6,957 nt of DNA from Thermoguttaceae bacterium (lineage in GTDB: Bacteria; Planctomycetota; Planctomycetia; Pirellulales; Thermoguttaceae): the NCBI GenBank assembly GCA_028695865.1, contig JAQVID010000164.1, positions 1-6,957 of the forward strand, read 5' to 3'. Each line of letters starts with the position of its first letter. Position 1 is the first letter of the stretch. Shown here one piece after another: positions 1-6,022 of the stretch. The notes beneath the pieces were generated by a model. That model ran no database searches and was not told where the DNA came from. It worked only from the letters and a program-made list of their open reading frames with translations. Both the position numbers and the translations under genes were made by a program.

Positions 1-100
1 GGGTTGGGTTGATTTTTCGTATTGTGCGGCCGGAGTCCCCCCGTTTTCCGAAGGTAAACGGGGGAGTGAATGACCGAAAATTGAAGAATCGGTAGTAAAC
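1..100 (+). repeat. 100-bp interspersed repeat, copy A
   Basis: First of two tandem copies of a 100-bp unit; bases 1-99 equal bases 101-199 exactly by eye. The unit contains a strong inverted repeat: CCCCCGTTT at 38-46 pairs with AAACGGGGG at 56-64. Inside it is a T-T mismatch, then CC/GG around a GAA loop. An outer TTTTCG (14-19) can pair with CGAAAA (75-80). No open reading frame was found in it. Read on the minus strand it lies downstream of the peptidase-like gene. The hairpin is not followed by a T-run on either strand, so a classical intrinsic terminator is not supported. Related, diverged copies occur at 1331-1420 and 2687-2778. The left boundary is unknown because the window starts here. 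Confidence 0.9.
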
Positions 101-199
101 GGGTTGGGTTGATTTTTCGTATTGTGCGGCCGGAGTCCCCCCGTTTTCCGAAGGTAAACGGGGGAGTGAATGACCGAAAATTGAAGAATCGGTAGTAAA
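101..199 (+). repeat. 100-bp interspersed repeat, copy B
   Basis: Second tandem copy, identical to 1-99, with the first difference at base 200 (A where copy A has C). Its hairpin arms are at 138-146 and 156-164. On the minus strand it starts about ten bases after the TAA stop (210-212) of the peptidase-like gene. The near-perfect identity to copy A, against roughly 85% to copy C, suggests a recent local duplication. It could also be a collapsed or artificially expanded assembly repeat. Confidence 0.9.
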
Positions 200-209
200 A
201 GGTTTTGAG

Positions 210-1199
210 TTATGGTTTCCAGTTTTTGAAGTGTTCAACGAAATCTTTACGATAGTCTGGCAGGAACTCTTCCAGGAGTTTGGTTAAAGGAGTCTTTTTT
301 TGGTTAATAAACGATTGTTCCATGGAGATTCCATACTGTTTTTCAGGGGTGAGTGACCGCAGATAAAACGCGAGGAGTTTTTGCGAAAGGGGAGATTCGT
401 GAATAAGAAAATGAACCCAGGCCCAGGATTCGCGGTATTCCCGTTCGCCCATCTGATGAATCATTTGAAGTTTTTCGAGTCGTTCCAGGGAAGGGGCCCG
501 GCCAAAAAGTCGCGAGGCACTCTTCTGCACCGATTGCAAAAACGGATTATCGAATCCGCGTTGTCCTTGTGGTGTTTCGAAATATTTCGCAAGTCCTTCA
601 TCGAGCCAAATCGGAATGTTACGCAGTGCCGCGTTCAAATACGCGTGTGTCATTTCATGACGAATATTCAGGAGCATGTCTTTGTCGCGCTGGATGAGTA
701 GAACGCCTGGTCCGCCCGCTTTTATATAAAGGGCAGGGCGGTCCAACGGTGCCATGGGATACTTGCGTTTGACGAAATCGCAATACGCTTGCTGTGTATT
801 GAACAGGCAAAGAATGATTCCTTCCTGTGGTTCAGGTATGCCCAAATAGCGAATTAAATCTGTCTGAAGCCGGGCAATATCTTGCTGAACTTCCTCAATT
901 TCCACCAGAGGAAAATCAGCGCGGCAACTGACCGGGCCAAGCATGACCATATTGGGCAACTCGGGCCACGGTTGGCGAAGCAAGTCACCCTCCTGACCGA
1001 AGAGCATCCCGGTAAAGACGCACGCAAGCAGTAAATAAAGTACAATGCCCCGGGCCGCGATACTGATGATATCACGTGATGTTTCGCGCAGCGCGGCGGC
1101 AGTCCACACCACGTTGCGAAAACCTGTAGGGAATAAAGCAGGAAAAACGAAGTGACGGCTGTGTGAATTCCATTTGTAAATATGTCCAAGCTGATTCAT
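210..1199 (-). CDS. Membrane-anchored HExxH putative zinc peptidase (DUF1570-like)
   Basis: Predicted 329-residue protein. A single hydrophobic segment at about residues 51-68 should act as a signal anchor and export the rest. The hallmark is HEMTH at 181-185, followed by WLDEGLAKYF at 198-207. This is the gluzincin layout: H181 and H185 would bind zinc, E182 would be catalytic and E201 would be the third ligand. It matches the DUF1570-type putative peptidases common in planctomycetes, whose substrates are unknown. The start is supported by AGGAAG at 1208-1213, eight bases upstream. An odd point is the 50-residue, fairly basic stretch before the membrane segment, since most such proteins begin close to their signal sequence. 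The gene is bordered by repeat copies B (3' side) and C (5' side), and its 223-bp spacing from the permease gene argues for its own promoter. Peptidase activity is inferred from the motif only. Confidence 0.8.
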   Translation of the reverse strand: MNQLGHIYKWNSHSRHFVFPALFPTGFRNVVWTAAALRETSRDIISIAARGIVLYLLLACVFTGMLFGQEGDLLRQPWPELPNMVMLGPVSCRADFPLVEIEEVQQDIARLQTDLIRYLGIPEPQEGIILCLFNTQQAYCDFVKRKYPMAPLDRPALYIKAGGPGVLLIQRDKDMLLNIRHEMTHAYLNAALRNIPIWLDEGLAKYFETPQGQRGFDNPFLQSVQKSASRLFGRAPSLERLEKLQMIHQMGEREYRESWAWVHFLIHESPLSQKLLAFYLRSLTPEKQYGISMEQSFINQKKTPLTKLLEEFLPDYRKDFVEHFKNWKP

Positions 1200-1207
1200 A
1201 ACGATTT

Positions 1208-1213
1208 CTTCCT
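1208..1213 (-). promoter_or_regulatory. Ribosome binding site for the peptidase-like gene
   Basis: Minus-strand AGGAAG ends eight bases before the ATG at 1199-1197. It supports the long N-terminus, since no other in-frame ATG exists before the membrane segment. Confidence 0.6.
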
Positions 1214-1217
1214 GACA

Positions 1218-1262
1218 GGTAATGTATTACTATATATTACCGTGTTTCGTTCCGGAAAGCAA
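1218..1262 (-). promoter_or_regulatory. Possible promoter with overlapping inverted repeat
   Basis: On the minus strand TTGCTT (1257-1262) is followed after 17 bases by TAATAT (1234-1239), a weak sigma-70-like pair about 35-40 bp before the peptidase-like start codon. The -10-like box overlaps an inverted repeat, GGTAAT (1218-1223) with ATTACC (1236-1241). A nested GTAAT-GT-ATTAC occupies 1219-1230. This placement would suit a repressor site or a short RNA hairpin next to the ribosome binding site. The -35 box matches the consensus at only three positions. Confidence 0.3.
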
Positions 1263-1330
1263 GATCAGTTCTCTTTTTTTGCCTGTTATCCGGCCAGATC
1301 GTTGTCATACTTCATGGACACGATTAATTT

Positions 1331-1420
1331 GCGTTTTCGTGCTGTGCGGCATAAAGTCCCCCGTGCTCCGAAGGTAAACGGGGGAGTGTACTGCCCGAAA
1401 ATTGAAGAATCGGTAGCAAA
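1331..1420 (+). repeat. Interspersed repeat, copy C (diverged)
   Basis: This single copy aligns to copy A from its base 11 to its end with roughly 85% identity by eye and a few single-base indels. The best kept blocks are the CCGAAGGTAAACGGGGGAGTG core and the ATTGAAGAATCGGTAG end. The hairpin is shortened: CCCCCGT still pairs with ACGGGGG, but two inner pairs are lost. On the minus strand the copy begins one base after the TGA stop (1422-1424) of the permease gene, and it ends about 130 bp before the next start codon. Confidence 0.88.
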
Positions 1421-1421
1421 A

Positions 1422-2597
1422 TCAGTGTCTGTGAATCTGCTTGAGGAGAACGCACCCGATGATGAACATGACGACGTTTCCTGTCCAGGCAAAAAGGGGA
1501 TGAAACGTGCCGTTTTTTACTCCTTGAAAACTGAAAATCATCAGAGGATAATAAATCAGCAGAATCGAGATAAAGCAGATGAAAAAGCTTCCGAAAAAAT
1601 CGTCCAGTTTGAGTCGAATGGCAAACGGTGCACCAACCCAAACAAAAAAGAAACAGGTAAAACCATTAGCCCAATAGCGGGGAATAATGAGTCGATAGCG
1701 ATTCCGACGGAAGTCGAGTTGCCTTTCAAACCCCTCGCGTTCGGCAAGATTAGTATCTTGAATTGCCGAAAAATCTCCCGTTATGCACCCAAAAGTCAGA
1801 CGAGAAGCCAATTTTTGCCGGAATTCCTGCCGCGACCGTTCAAGTTTCTCCAGTTCTTCCGGGATTTTCGCCATGGAAGGGTCCGCATGCAAGAGCACGT
1901 TAGAGAATTTTTCGGGTGTGAATTCAAAGAAGACTTTTTCAGGAAAATAGACACCGGTTTTCCCGTTTTCGAATTGGGCATTGACCAGGGAGACACCAAA
2001 GACAGGCGGGTCCCGTTTGTAATCAATAGCAAGGGTCGCGCTGGCCGCGGTTCCTCGTACATCCTGTTTTGCAAAGTGGAAATAGGCGTCGTGCAATTGA
2101 CCGGTTTCGTCGACACTACCGGCCTCGATGGTAATGGATCCGTTGGGCATGGCGAATTTTCCTTCATCCGCAATTTTACCAATAACAAGCGTTTGCATTC
2201 CGGAGAAGAGAACGCGAGTCATTTCTTTGCGTCCCCAGGAAAGGGACAGGTCGTTGATCCAGACCATAACGAAACTCAGTATGAGGACGAAAACCCATGC
2301 AGGCAACAAAGCTTTCCAGGGTGGGATTCCCGCGGATTTGAGGGCGATAAATTCTCCGCAAGCGGCCATTTTGCTAAACACAGGGCAAACGGCGCACAGT
2401 GCGGCCAGTGGTATGATCATCGAAAATACCTCTGGCAACACATACGGAAACATGGCAACCGCAATTCCCAACGGAGTACCAAAAGCCATGACAATTCGAG
2501 TGATGAAAATCAGACCAAAACCAATGGTCAGGACAAGCACGGAAATCACGAAGATCAAAAAAATGTTTTTGAGCACGTAACGAGTAAGAATGGTCAT
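1422..2597 (-). CDS. LptF/LptG-family permease (YjgP/YjgQ)
   Basis: Predicted 391-residue inner-membrane protein, the usual length for LptF or LptG. In well studied bacteria these two form the transmembrane part of the LptB2FG ABC transporter, which extracts lipopolysaccharide from the inner membrane. Hydrophobic segments lie at about 11-33, 51-73 and 97-116. A periplasmic, beta-rich domain follows at about 120-245, then a charged helical stretch (about 245-305), then three more segments at about 309-327, 335-357 and 366-386. The cytoplasmic coupling helix after segment 2 is recognisable as GEFIALKSAGIPPWKALLP (81-99). This corresponds to the family motif that contacts the LptB ATPase. The ATG is supported by AGGAG at 2605-2609, seven bases upstream. 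Only one permease is present here, so its partner must be elsewhere. I cannot decide between LptF and LptG. The longer helical insert before segment 4 is unlike the proteobacterial proteins. Confidence 0.9.
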   Translation of the reverse strand: MTILTRYVLKNIFLIFVISVLVLTIGFGLIFITRIVMAFGTPLGIAVAMFPYVLPEVFSMIIPLAALCAVCPVFSKMAACGEFIALKSAGIPPWKALLPAWVFVLILSFVMVWINDLSLSWGRKEMTRVLFSGMQTLVIGKIADEGKFAMPNGSITIEAGSVDETGQLHDAYFHFAKQDVRGTAASATLAIDYKRDPPVFGVSLVNAQFENGKTGVYFPEKVFFEFTPEKFSNVLLHADPSMAKIPEELEKLERSRQEFRQKLASRLTFGCITGDFSAIQDTNLAEREGFERQLDFRRNRYRLIIPRYWANGFTCFFFVWVGAPFAIRLKLDDFFGSFFICFISILLIYYPLMIFSFQGVKNGTFHPLFAWTGNVVMFIIGCVLLKQIHRH

Positions 2598-2604
2598 ACA
2601 GATA

Positions 2605-2609
2605 CTCCT
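2605..2609 (-). promoter_or_regulatory. Ribosome binding site for the permease gene
   Basis: Minus-strand AGGAG sits seven bases before the ATG at 2597-2595 and fixes the start of the LptF/LptG-like protein. Confidence 0.75.
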
Positions 2610-2639
2610 GGAGTTTTATGAACAAGTCCGCGTGAATTT

Positions 2640-2658
2640 CCAAGGAAACATCCCTTGG
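2640..2658 (-). other. Small hairpin in the permease leader
   Basis: CCAAGG (2640-2645) and CCTTGG (2653-2658) form a six-pair stem with a seven-base loop, about 45-60 bases upstream of the permease start codon. There is no T-run after it, so it is not a terminator. A short stem like this can arise by chance. Confidence 0.3.
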
Positions 2659-2686
2659 TCAAGTATCGCGTCTGTACCGGTTTTAC

Positions 2687-2778
2687 TTGATTTTTTGCGT
2701 TGTACGGTCTGGATTTACCCGCCTTCCAAAGGTTAACAGGAAGCGAACCCGCCGAGAACTGAAGTATCGGCAGAATAA
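2687..2778 (+). repeat. Interspersed repeat, copy D (most diverged)
   Basis: This copy aligns to copy A from TTGATTTTT to the ATCGG-AG end with roughly 65-70% identity by eye. Shared anchors are TTGATTTTT, TTGT-CGG, TTCC-AAGGT, GAA-TGAAG-ATCGG and CAGAATAA/TAGTAAA. The GC-rich stem of copies A and B is not preserved. A different five-pair stem, CTTCC with GGAAG, is possible instead. On the minus strand it lies about 60 bases after the Nif3-like stop codon and about 90 bases before the permease start codon. Confidence 0.75.
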
Positions 2779-2841
2779 CATTGTCCTGACGGGAATCCGC
2801 AGAAGTTCGGCCTGGACTGGTTGTCTGGCTATTGCTTTCCG

Positions 2842-3693
2842 TTAGAAGAAGTATTTCACCGGATCGGATTCGCTGTCTGCCGGACAGACTTCCAGTTTCG
2901 GAAAAATTTTGGCGATACGCCGGGCAAGTACTTCCATGGCGAATCGTTCTGTCGCGTAGTGTCCCGGGGCAACAAGAGCCATTCCTTGCTCCGTAGCGCT
3001 GAGAAACGAGTGAAAACGGGCTTCGCCAAGCAGAAGTAAATCGGCTTGCTCTCGCACGGCCTGATCCACAAATTCATCCGCCGCGCCACAGCCAATAGCG
3101 ATCGTGCGAACTTCGCTATTCTTGGTAAAAGCAGCCTGAATAACCGACTGACCAAGTACATTTCGGACCAGTTCGATAAAATCGGTAACGATCATCGGTT
3201 TGGGCAAAAGTCCTATTCGGCCCGTACCCAAGAGGTCGCCTTTGGCGGTACGTCCGCGCGACAAACGCTCTGCGCCTTTGCCCATGGAAGCCGTTGACAC
3301 AAGGGTACCAGGATAAAGAGAACGGGTCTGCTTTAGTCCCAGTTTGGCGGCAAGTTGCTCATTGATACCGAACATCGCCGAATCGTGCGCCGTGTGTGGA
3401 CTGTATATCGCGATATGATTCGAAATCAAATCCAGCAGCATGCGTCCTTCCGGTGTCTGCGTCGTCCACCGTTTACTTGCGTGAAATGGAAACGGATGAT
3501 GGGATACAATGACGTTTGCTTTCCGTTGAATCGCTTCGGCAACCGTCTGGGGCGTTACAGTCAGACAGGTCAATACACATTTGACGCGGCCCGTACTGTC
3601 GCCGACCAGCAGGCCGACATTATCCCAGGATGCGGCCAGTTCGGCTGGAAATATCTGGTCGAGATAATCCGTAAGTTCTTGCAGTGGGTACAT
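2842..3693 (-). CDS. Nif3-like dinuclear metal centre protein
   Basis: Predicted 283-residue cytosolic protein of the Nif3/YbgI family, near the usual bacterial length. The family forms a toroidal hexamer with two metal ions per subunit. Its physiological role is unsettled, and some members have been annotated as type I GTP cyclohydrolases. The N-terminal SWDNVGLLVGD (22-32) is typical. Expected metal ligands are visible: H65 and H66 in VSHHPF, H100 and D104 in HTAHD, and H245 and E249 in GHYATE near the C-terminus. All are kept, so the site should be intact. The ATG gives the canonical family N-terminus, although the upstream AAGAAG is a weak ribosome binding site. The gap to the thioredoxin-trypsin stop codon is 63 bp, so cotranscription is possible, but a separate promoter-like pair also lies there. 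Copy D of the repeat follows the gene. Confidence 0.9.
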   Translation of the reverse strand: MYPLQELTDYLDQIFPAELAASWDNVGLLVGDSTGRVKCVLTCLTVTPQTVAEAIQRKANVIVSHHPFPFHASKRWTTQTPEGRMLLDLISNHIAIYSPHTAHDSAMFGINEQLAAKLGLKQTRSLYPGTLVSTASMGKGAERLSRGRTAKGDLLGTGRIGLLPKPMIVTDFIELVRNVLGQSVIQAAFTKNSEVRTIAIGCGAADEFVDQAVREQADLLLLGEARFHSFLSATEQGMALVAPGHYATERFAMEVLARRIAKIFPKLEVCPADSESDPVKYFF

Positions 3694-3720
3694 AAGGAGT
3701 TCTTCTTGGCAATCCGGTTG

Positions 3721-3748
3721 ATATTATTGAAAAACGCAATCTTGTCAG
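3721..3748 (-). promoter_or_regulatory. Possible promoter of the Nif3-like gene
   Basis: Minus-strand CTGACA (3743-3748, five of six matches to TTGACA) is followed after 16 bases by TAATAT (3721-3726). It would start transcription about 20 bases before the Nif3-like ATG. It lies in the 63-bp gap after the Trx-trypsin gene. The sequence is AT-rich, so chance occurrence is possible. Confidence 0.35.
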
Positions 3749-3756
3749 ACACAATA

Positions 3757-5400
3757 CTACTGTTTTTTGGGAAGGCGAATGACTTCCATTTCACGCGCTT
3801 GCCCGGCCGTTTGTTGCTCGGGCCATTTCACAATACAAATGATTTCAGCCCCTTCCTTCTGACGCTTTTTAAGTTCGTCAAGACCGGCATTGAACAGCAA
3901 AGCATTGTGATCCTCTTGCGTCGGGGGCTCCGCGGTATTTGACGTTCCCAGTGAATTGGGGGACGCCAACGGATGAACCGGTACAGCGGGAGTGGCCAGC
4001 GGAATGTCCTGCGTTGGGGTTGACGTTGCTGTAGGCGGTAACTGTTGTCCTTCGTACAGTGCCTGACGAATTGATTCGTGCTGCGGCGCGTTTGGTATTG
4101 ATGTCGCGGAAACAGGGCTTATCACGGCACCTTGTGACCGTCTCAGTAAATCATTATAGACAAACGACAAGTTTTGGCAAGAGAGTATTTCTTCATAAAT
4201 TATTTTTGCCGGTACAAAAAAACCTTCGTTTGTTTGTGCATCGCCGGCGTTACAGACTCCCAATAAATGAAGACCCGCATCGTCCCGAACGAAAAGGCCG
4301 CCTCCACTGCGTCCGCCCACAGGCGCGGTTGAAACCTGTATATAATAAAACGATTTCTTTTGAGGACGCGCTTCATCGGACTTGAAAAATTTTTTATCCA
4401 CCGACAAAACCTGATGTTCGAGCTGCGTCGGATTCTCGCCGTTACTGCAACCGATACTCACGACCCGGTCACCTGTTTTTACTTGATACTCGGGAGGTAC
4501 AAGTTGTACCGGAGCAACCGCAAAGGGAAGCGGCATGCCAATAAAACCAAGGTCTGTTTCATCGTCGTAATGAATACATTCTCCACGGACCGTCGTCTGC
4601 TGACCTGTTTCCGGATGAAAAACGTCCAGTTCAATGCGTCCTTTTCCCTGACTCGGTCGGAAAATATGTCCACACGTCAAAACAAGCGCTTCGAGATTTC
4701 CTTGTCCCTGATTAACATGAATAATCGTGCCTGTTCCGCGGTCTACCGCATTGTTGTGAAAGACTCGAATTCGAACCGTTGATGCATTTTGTCCATGTTG
4801 CGTCGTCTGCGCATACTCCGCAGGCACTGTTGTATCAGGACCGGTTTGGGGCAGTGTGACAGTCGGAGCGGATACAGCCGTCTGAAGCGATGTTGCGGCA
4901 ACTTCTCGAAGGGGAGCTTTTTGAACAGGTGCTTCGATCGGATGAACTGCCGTCTCGGACTGACGCTTCTGCGTTTGCGATTGACGTTGTGCGGTTGCTT
5001 TTTGAAACAAGGCAAGCAGATGTGTCTGCACTTGGGCGGAATCTTCGCCTTGACTGATAAATCGCCCTGATTCCTGCCCATGACAAAGCATGACGAAAGA
5101 GGGCATACTTGTAATATGATAACGTCGGAAAATTTCTTTGTTTTCCGGAAGATCATACGAAATGGCTTGTACAGGATAGCCTTTGGCTTTCAATTCGTCG
5201 ATAAGAGGCTTGATCTGTTGGCAGGCTCCACATCCGTTTGACGTGAATTCCAAAAGAACGACAGGAGAATCAGAATTCCCCTGAACAAAGGAAACGAGTA
5301 CCAGCAAAAGAATAGCGACTCCTGCGAGACGAACGCAATTCGGTACGGTGCTTCGCGCAGCACGACAGAAAATATTACCAATATTCATTCTAGGAGACAT
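3757..5400 (-). CDS. Exported thioredoxin-trypsin fusion protein
   Basis: Predicted 547 residues from the ATG at 5400. A hydrophobic segment at about 25-40 serves as signal peptide or anchor, so the rest should be outside the cytoplasm. Residues about 44-135 form a thioredoxin-like domain with the redox motif CGAC (57-60) and a cis-proline-type SMPSF (P100). A Gln/Thr/Pro-rich linker (about 136-205) leads to a trypsin-like serine protease domain (about 208-408). This has GTGTII (222-227) and a likely triad of H245 (TCGHIF), D283 (ETDLGF) and S365 (GGRSGGGLF). A second Pro/Thr-rich linker (about 430-497) ends in a small charged domain (about 498-547) that I do not recognise. The open frame extends upstream to an ATG at 5526. 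I prefer 5400 because GGAG lies five bases ahead and the signal segment is then near the N-terminus; ATG 5388 is also possible. Substrate and physiological role are unknown. Confidence 0.88.
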   Translation of the reverse strand: MSPRMNIGNIFCRAARSTVPNCVRLAGVAILLLVLVSFVQGNSDSPVVLLEFTSNGCGACQQIKPLIDELKAKGYPVQAISYDLPENKEIFRRYHITSMPSFVMLCHGQESGRFISQGEDSAQVQTHLLALFQKATAQRQSQTQKRQSETAVHPIEAPVQKAPLREVAATSLQTAVSAPTVTLPQTGPDTTVPAEYAQTTQHGQNASTVRIRVFHNNAVDRGTGTIIHVNQGQGNLEALVLTCGHIFRPSQGKGRIELDVFHPETGQQTTVRGECIHYDDETDLGFIGMPLPFAVAPVQLVPPEYQVKTGDRVVSIGCSNGENPTQLEHQVLSVDKKFFKSDEARPQKKSFYYIQVSTAPVGGRSGGGLFVRDDAGLHLLGVCNAGDAQTNEGFFVPAKIIYEEILSCQNLSFVYNDLLRRSQGAVISPVSATSIPNAPQHESIRQALYEGQQLPPTATSTPTQDIPLATPAVPVHPLASPNSLGTSNTAEPPTQEDHNALLFNAGLDELKKRQKEGAEIICIVKWPEQQTAGQAREMEVIRLPKKQ

Positions 5401-5409
5401 CCTTTCTCC
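5401..5409 (-). promoter_or_regulatory. Ribosome binding site deciding the Trx-trypsin start
   Basis: Minus-strand GGAGAAAGG directly precedes the ATG at 5400-5398, with GGAG five bases away. The upstream in-frame ATG at 5526 has no comparable site and would add 42 residues that include a second hydrophobic stretch before the signal segment. Confidence 0.65.
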
Positions 5410-5532
5410 AAAATCCTCAAATACCGGCTTCAAACACATTTCAACCGTGAAAAGTATTGTTGCCACGACGAAGCCGGCTGCCCTGATGTAAGCGTGAAGA
5501 TTATCAATTTCCTGACTCCAAGGCAAGAGATG

Positions 5533-5552
5533 TTTTTTTGGGGGGGGAGGGG
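5533..5552. repeat. T7-G8-A-G4 homopolymer tract
   Basis: Seven T (5533-5539) are followed by eight G (5540-5547), one A and four G. The tract lies just upstream of the longest possible reading frame of the Trx-trypsin gene and about 130 bp before its preferred start. Tracts like this slip during replication and are frequent sequencing or assembly error sites. It is not a full four-run G-quadruplex motif. Confidence 0.8.
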
Positions 5553-5568
5553 AATAAGACTGCCTGTA

Positions 5569-5733
5569 TTATTCAGTTAATCTGTGCACCTTATTTATTC
5601 GTCGTAGTTTTCCTGCGTGTTTTTGAGTGTATGTCCCGTCATGGAATTCCTGCTGTTGTCCGACAAAAGGCCACACAATGTAAGTAATGATTTCAAAACA
5701 GGTTACGCCTAAGATATTTAATACATTCACCAC
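5569..5733 (-). CDS. Possible small membrane protein, GTG start
   Basis: A minus-strand reading frame of 54 codons runs from GTG (5733-5731) to TAA (5571-5569). A second GTG follows directly. Residues 1-25 are strongly hydrophobic, including CFEIITYIVWPFVG, and the remaining 29 are polar and basic. A single-span membrane protein with a soluble tail would look like this. A -10-like TATAAT on the minus strand lies about 40 bp upstream, but no good -35 box or ribosome binding site is evident. The frame stays open upstream to about 5797 without an ATG, so it could instead be the tail of a degraded larger gene. I do not recognise the product. The region is AT-rich and chance opening is possible. 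Confidence 0.3.
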   Translation of the reverse strand: MVNVLNILGVTCFEIITYIVWPFVGQQQEFHDGTYTQKHAGKLRRINKVHRLTE

Positions 5734-5770
5734 AATTCCGGCACGTGACGATAATAGATATGCGACGCGT

Positions 5771-5776
5771 ATTATA
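5771..5776 (-). promoter_or_regulatory. Isolated -10-like box, minus strand
   Basis: The minus strand reads TATAAT here, a perfect -10 hexamer, about 38 bp before the GTG of the small ORF at 5569-5733. The hexamers 16-18 bp upstream match the -35 consensus poorly (three of six at best) and there is no TG extension. The site lies in AT-rich DNA, so it is weak evidence. Confidence 0.3.
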
Positions 5777-5858
5777 TCGTATGTACGTATTTAGTATATA
5801 GTAACGCATTCATGCCGGTTTTTCTTGCGTAAAATTCCTTTTTTTTCTGTTTTATCAC

Positions 5859-5887
5859 TTGATCTTCACAAAAATTCTCATTATAAT
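5859..5887 (+). promoter_or_regulatory. Strong sigma-70-like promoter
   Basis: TTGATC (5859-5864) and a perfect TATAAT (5882-5887) are separated by an optimal 17 bases. Transcription should start near 5894. It is the best promoter in the window and points towards the small ORF at 6089 and the secreted-protein gene at 6355. Leaders would be about 195 and 460 nt respectively. Confidence 0.65.
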
Positions 5888-5904
5888 AGTTGAAAATCGG
5901 CTGA

Positions 5905-5950
5905 CGTATTCGGTGCCGTGAGATTATTTTGTCCATGAGTACCGAATATG
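5905..5950 (+). other. Leader hairpin downstream of the promoter
   Basis: CGTATTCGGT (5905-5914) pairs with ACCGAATATG (5941-5950) over ten positions, with one G-U wobble and a 26-base loop. It begins about ten bases after the predicted transcription start. A T-run occurs at 5960-5964, nine bases after the stem, which is too far for a standard intrinsic terminator. It could be a structured leader, an attenuator-like element or the 5' part of a small RNA. No known riboswitch class was recognised. Confidence 0.4.
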
Positions 5951-6022
5951 AATCGGACGTTTTTATTCCTTAGGGTCGTTACCTGGAAAGAGTAAGGTAT
6001 TGAGTGGCGTTGTGTCGCTTAC

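Noticed and set aside
38..64. Repeat hairpin as an intrinsic terminator
   Set aside because: The stem is strong in copies A and B, but no T-run follows on either strand, and the stem is weakened in copies C and D.
1..199. CRISPR array
   Set aside because: There are only two directly abutting 100-bp units without unique spacers, and the other copies are more than a kilobase away. No cas-like gene is present.
1182..2621. A 479-codon open frame on the plus strand
   Set aside because: It lies antisense to the LptF/LptG-like gene and also crosses repeat copy C and the neighbouring spacers. Its product is rich in charged and polar residues with no domain pattern, while the minus strand encodes a clear membrane protein.
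3355..3942. A 195-codon plus-strand frame
   Set aside because: It is antisense to the Nif3-like gene and the end of the Trx-trypsin gene, both of which have recognisable catalytic or metal-binding motifs.
4059..4782. Plus-strand frames of 108 and 140 codons
   Set aside because: Both are antisense shadows inside the trypsin-domain part of the Trx-trypsin gene and show no protein-like domain.
5401..5526. N-terminal extension of the Trx-trypsin protein to an ATG at 5526
   Set aside because: There is no ribosome binding site before 5526, and the extension would put 42 extra residues before the signal segment. GGAG at 5406-5409 fits the ATG at 5400.
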